6,961 bases of DNA from Chloroflexota bacterium (GTDB lineage: Bacteria > Chloroflexota > Limnocylindria > P2-11E), in NCBI GenBank assembly GCA_025350745.1, contig JANXXG010000371.1:1-6961 (forward strand). The letters run 5' to 3'. The notes below the pieces were generated by a model. It saw only the letters and a list, made by a program, of their open reading frames with translations. It was not told the origin of the DNA and searched no databases. Positions 4,058-6,961 of the stretch are shown here, piece by piece; position 1 is the first letter of the stretch; every line of letters starts with the position of its first letter. The position numbers were made by a program, and so were the translations under genes.

Positions 4058-6196
4058 TCATGCCAACGCGTACCTGCGCCAGAGGGCCTCGACGGCCGCG
4101 GCGAGGCCGGCGTTCTCCGGCTGCTCGAGGGTCGGGTCGGTCGCCAGGACCGCGTCCGCCTCCTCGGCCGTCTCGCGGGACAGGCGTGGATCGACGTCGC
4201 TCAGATCGACGATCCGCAGCTCCGAGATGCCGTGCTGCTCGTCGCCGAGGAACTCGCCTGCGCCACGGATCTCGAGATCGCGGTTCGCGAGGTCGAAGCC
4301 GTCGAGCGGCTTGCCATCCTTGCGCTCGGTCATGGCGGCGAGGCGCTCGGATCCGGCCGCATCGTCGCTCACGAGGACCGCATACGACCTCTTCTCGCCG
4401 CGCCCGACACGGCCGCGCAGCTGATGCAGCTGCGCGAGACCGAATCGCTCGGCCCCGAGGATGATCATCATCGTCGCGTTCGGGATGTCGATCCCGACCT
4501 CGACGACGGTCGTCGCGACGAGCACGTCGATCTCGCGCGCAGCGAAGCGGCGCATGACGTCATCGCGCTCCTTCGATGGAAGGCGGCCGTGCAGGAGCGC
4601 GAGCCGCAGTCCCTTCAATCCACCTGACCGGAGCTCCTCGTAGGTGGCGACCGCGCTCGGCGCGTCGTCCTCGCCGTCGCCCTTGTCGATGCGTGGCGTG
4701 ACGATGAACGCCTGCTCTCCATCGGCGATGTGCTGGCGCACCCACGGCCAGACCTTCTCGAGGGCCTCGGGCGGCCGGACCTCCGTTCGGATCTCCTGCC
4801 GGCCCGCGGGCAGCTGGTCAAGCACGGAGAGGTCGACGTCCTTATAGAGCGTTTGCGTGAGCGTCCGCGGGATCGGCGTGGCGGTCGTGAGGAGCAGGTG
4901 CGGGTCGGTTCCCTTCTCGCGCAGCGTCGTTCGCTGGCGCACGCCGAAGCGGTGCTGCTCGTCGACGACCGCAAGGCCGAGCTTCTTGAACGTCACGCCG
5001 TCGACCACGAGCGCGTGCGTGCCGACAACGACGTCAAGGGAGCCGTCGGCGAGGGCGCCGAGGATCTCGCGCCGATCTGGTGCGCTCACGCTCGAGGTGA
5101 GCAACCGCACCGAAGGCCCGCCCTCCGCGAACAGCGACGAGAGCGTCCGGAAATGCTGCTCCGCAAGGAGCTCGGTGGGTGCCATGAGCGCCGCCTGCGC
5201 ACCCGACGTCACCGCGATCCGTGCGGCGAGGGCGGCGACGACGGTCTTGCCCGACCCCACATCGCCTTCCAGCAGCCGCGACATCGGGATCGTCCGGCCG
5301 ATGTCGGCGCGGATCTCCGAGATCGCCCTCTGCTGCCCTTCGGTCAACGTGAACGGAAGACCAACGAGCCACCGTTCGAATTCGCGATCGGGGGCGACGA
5401 GCTTCGGCGCCTTCGCATCCTTCTGCCAGCGGGCGCGACGCTGCGCGAGGCCGAGCTGCAGCGTCAGCAGCTCGTCGAACGCGAGACGGCGGCGACCTTC
5501 CAAGAGACGTGCCTCGGTCGAAGGGAAGTGGACCTCCTTCAACGCCTCCGACAACGGCAACAGCTCGCGGCGCGCGCGGATCGTCGCGGGGAGTCCATCG
5601 GGCACCTCGTCGACCACCGGCGAGCGCTTCGGCGCGCCCTCGACCGCGGTGTGCAGCCACCGTCGGAGGTTGCCCTCCTTCAAGCCTTCGGTGAGGCGAT
5701 AGACCGGCACCATCCGACCGGTGTGCACGCGCTCCGCGTCGGCGGCCTCGACCTTCGGATTCGATAGCTGCAGCGCGCGGCCGAACCAGGTGGCCTTCCC
5801 GGACAGCCGGACGAGCTGTCCGGGCTGAAAGCGCTCCTTGATGAACTGGCGTCCGAACCAGGTGGCCTTCACCCCCGAAGGCCGCATGTCGGCGGGATCG
5901 ATGAGCTCGACCTCGGTCATCATCTGACCCCGGGCCGTCCGTCGCTGGCCGACCGCGCCGACGATCGCCTCGGTCGTCTGCTCGCGGTCGGCGATCAGAT
6001 GCCGGACCGGGCGGACGTTGCCGTAGTCGAGGTAGCGGGTGGGGAGATGCCACAGCAGGTCGCCGATGGTCCGGATGCCCAGACGCTCAAGGAGCTTGAC
6101 CGACTCGCCACCGACCCCCGGCAGTGCCTCGACCTTCAGGTCGAGGCTCGTGCTATTCGGCCGCGACGATGAAGGGATAGTGCGGCTGGCCGCCAT
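4058..6196 (-). CDS. recG: ATP-dependent DNA helicase RecG
   Basis: RecG is a superfamily 2 DNA translocase that remodels stalled replication forks and Holliday junctions. I take the ATG at 6194-6196 as start (712 residues). GGAGG at 6203-6207 is 6 bases upstream, and the family-like sequence LDLKVEALPGVGGESVKLLE begins at residue 18. The longer frame from 6274 adds 26 Arg-rich residues without resemblance to the family. The N-terminal wedge/OB domain spans about residues 20-210 (IGDLLWHLPTRYLDY at 44-58). The helicase core carries Walker A GDVGSGKT (311-318), APTELLAEQH, DEQH box (412-415), TATPIPRTL (438-446), ATTVVEVGIDIPNA (561-574) and HQLRGRVGRGE (591-601). The C-terminal DLANRDLEIRGAGEFLG follows. 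All catalytic motifs are intact, and length is normal (E. coli 693). The start overlaps the fakA-like gene by 44 bases. An 18-base motif is duplicated inside the wedge domain. Confidence 0.97.
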   Translation of the reverse strand: MAASRTIPSSSRPNSTSLDLKVEALPGVGGESVKLLERLGIRTIGDLLWHLPTRYLDYGNVRPVRHLIADREQTTEAIVGAVGQRRTARGQMMTEVELIDPADMRPSGVKATWFGRQFIKERFQPGQLVRLSGKATWFGRALQLSNPKVEAADAERVHTGRMVPVYRLTEGLKEGNLRRWLHTAVEGAPKRSPVVDEVPDGLPATIRARRELLPLSEALKEVHFPSTEARLLEGRRRLAFDELLTLQLGLAQRRARWQKDAKAPKLVAPDREFERWLVGLPFTLTEGQQRAISEIRADIGRTIPMSRLLEGDVGSGKTVVAALAARIAVTSGAQAALMAPTELLAEQHFRTLSSLFAEGGPSVRLLTSSVSAPDRREILGALADGSLDVVVGTHALVVDGVTFKKLGLAVVDEQHRFGVRQRTTLREKGTDPHLLLTTATPIPRTLTQTLYKDVDLSVLDQLPAGRQEIRTEVRPPEALEKVWPWVRQHIADGEQAFIVTPRIDKGDGEDDAPSAVATYEELRSGGLKGLRLALLHGRLPSKERDDVMRRFAAREIDVLVATTVVEVGIDIPNATMMIILGAERFGLAQLHQLRGRVGRGEKRSYAVLVSDDAAGSERLAAMTERKDGKPLDGFDLANRDLEIRGAGEFLGDEQHGISELRIVDLSDVDPRLSRETAEEADAVLATDPTLEQPENAGLAAAVEALWRRYALA
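5781..5798 (-). repeat. 18-bp direct repeat in recG wedge domain, copy 2
   Basis: The bases ccgaaccaggtggccttc occur here and again at 5853-5870, exactly 72 bases (24 codons) away in the same frame. Both copies encode KATWFG; the following base differs but still encodes Arg (residues 134-140 here). In other RecG proteins, as I recall, the second position is not a copy of the first. Confidence 0.8.
5853..5870 (-). repeat. 18-bp direct repeat in recG wedge domain, copy 1
   Basis: First copy in reading order of the repeat described at 5781-5798, encoding residues 110-115 (KATWFG), with Arg116 following. The two copies bracket the segment FIKERFQPGQLVRLSG. The repeat itself is certain. Confidence 0.8.
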
Positions 6197-6961
6197 CGAC
6201 GACCTCCACCTCGGCGCCCGGGAACATCGCTCGGAGGCTCTCCGCGGCCGCGGCGCGGCGGTCGTCAGCGACACCCGAGCCGACGTACAGCGTGAACAGA
6301 CCGGCCGTCGTCAGCGAGCGCACGCCCCCGGCCAGCGCGGTGAGCTCCGTGTCCGAATGCGCGACGAGAGTGCCGTCGAGCAGCGCGAGGTGCTCGCCGC
6401 GACCCACGCGCTGACCGTCGACGTCGGCGTCACGGATGGCGGTCGTGATCTCGATCGCGTGCGACCCGGCCATGGCCGTGCGCATCGCCACGATCGCATC
6501 GACCGCGGCCTCGCCCTGGTCCCAGCTCGCGAGCGCAGCCATGCCCTGGGCGACGTTGCGCGTCGGAAGCACGCTCACCAGCCCGCCGGCGAGCTTTGCC
6601 GCCTGCTCGGCCGCAAGGATCACGTTCCGGTCGTTCGGAAGGACCAGGACGTGTTCGGCGTTCGCTTGCCGGATCGCAGCGAGGAGCTCCTCCGTCGATG
6701 GATTCATCGACGCGCCTCCGCGGACCACGTGGGCGCCCAGCGACCGCGCGATCCTGGCGAATCCGTCACCGGGGACGACGGTCACGACGCCGACCGCGAT
6801 CGGCTCCCGGTGCGCGGACGCGACCACGATGCCGGTGGCCTCGGCGTGCTGCGCGGACATGGCCTCCAGATCCTCGATGACCACGTCGCTGATCCGGCCG
6901 GCGCTCAGCCCGATCCGGACGATCTGATCCGGCTCAAGCGTGTGCACGTGGACCTTCGCAA
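6153..6961 (-). CDS. DAK2/YloV/FakA-family protein, C-terminal part (5'-truncated by the window edge)
   Basis: The full-length family (YloV, FakA) is a dihydroxyacetone-kinase-like fatty-acid kinase, which phosphorylates FakB-bound fatty acids to acyl-phosphate, the same intermediate PlsX makes. Only the C-terminal part is here, about 269 residues, with no N-terminal DAK2 nucleotide domain in view. The frame continues past the edge, as the in-frame residues AKVHVHTLEPDQIV show; so GTG 6947 is probably not the true start. Landmarks are KVHVHTLEP, IEDLEAMSAQH, VVRGGASMNPSTEELLAAI (residues near 80-95 of the visible part), VLVLPNDRNVILAAEQAA, the VLPTRNVAQGMAALASW block, and the closing strand AEVEVVDGGQPHYPFIVAAE, all typical. 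A mycobacterial homologue (Rv2974c) also lies beside recG. The end overlaps the recG start by 44 bases. Catalytic competence cannot be judged, since the kinase domain lies outside the window. Confidence 0.88.
   Translation of the reverse strand, partial: AKVHVHTLEPDQIVRIGLSAGRISDVVIEDLEAMSAQHAEATGIVVASAHREPIAVGVVTVVPGDGFARIARSLGAHVVRGGASMNPSTEELLAAIRQANAEHVLVLPNDRNVILAAEQAAKLAGGLVSVLPTRNVAQGMAALASWDQGEAAVDAIVAMRTAMAGSHAIEITTAIRDADVDGQRVGRGEHLALLDGTLVAHSDTELTALAGGVRSLTTAGLFTLYVGSGVADDRRAAAAESLRAMFPGAEVEVVDGGQPHYPFIVAAE
6203..6207 (-). promoter_or_regulatory. Shine-Dalgarno site deciding the recG start
   Basis: On the minus strand this is GGAGG within GGTGGAGGT, 6 bases before the ATG at 6194-6196 and inside the fakA-like coding sequence. 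It supports an overlapping 712-residue RecG over the longer frame from 6274. Confidence 0.7.

Noticed and set aside
6197..6274. RecG starting at 6274
   Set aside because: The added 26 residues are Arg/Ser-rich and unlike RecG, lie wholly inside the preceding gene, and a better Shine-Dalgarno/ATG pair is at 6194-6207.

Overview
The window is a high-GC (roughly two-thirds G+C by eye), fully co-directional bacterial chromosome segment. Every supported gene is on the minus strand, so transcription runs from base 6961 towards base 1. Genes are packed with gaps of a few bases or short overlaps, many start codons are GTG or TTG, and no Rho-independent terminator is visible. No phage, transposon, CRISPR or RNA gene was seen. 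The set (FakA/YloV-like kinase C-terminus, recG, rsmD, a SepIVA/DivIVA-like coiled-coil protein, DUF177, rpmF, plsX, nusB, acpP) is housekeeping. The recG-rsmD and SepIVA-DUF177 neighbourhood resembles Actinobacteriota, while plsX-nusB-acpP and the absence of coaD after rsmD differ from the usual actinobacterial layout. A deep-branching high-GC lineage such as Chloroflexota (for example Limnocylindria-like) or an actinobacterial relative is possible. I cannot fix the phylum from this sequence alone.

Layout in transcription order: (1) 6961-6153, 5'-truncated C-terminal part of a DAK2/YloV/FakA family protein; (2) 6196-4058, recG, whose start lies inside the previous gene; (3) 4050-3508, rsmD; (4) 3505-3038, a short SepIVA-like coiled-coil protein; (5) 3027-2488, DUF177/YceD zinc-cysteine protein; (6) 2479-1975, the remnant of a membrane-anchored alpha/beta hydrolase that has lost its middle and its reading frame; (7) 1921-1718, rpmF; (8) 1708-689, plsX; (9) 692-252, nusB; (10) 162 to the window edge, acpP, truncated at its C-terminus.

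Two themes recur. One is ribosome and RNA work: RsmD methylates 16S rRNA, DUF177 is linked to 23S rRNA, L32 is a 50S protein, and NusB acts in rRNA antitermination. The other is activated acyl groups for membrane lipid: a FakA-like fatty-acid kinase part, PlsX making acyl-phosphate from acyl-ACP, and ACP itself. RecG (fork repair) and the SepIVA-like protein (septum/envelope) add replication and division. This fits a growth-linked operon.

I found no new multi-gene system. The best second-look items are the broken alpha/beta hydrolase between DUF177 and rpmF, the short SepIVA-like protein, and an in-frame 18-base duplicated motif inside recG.
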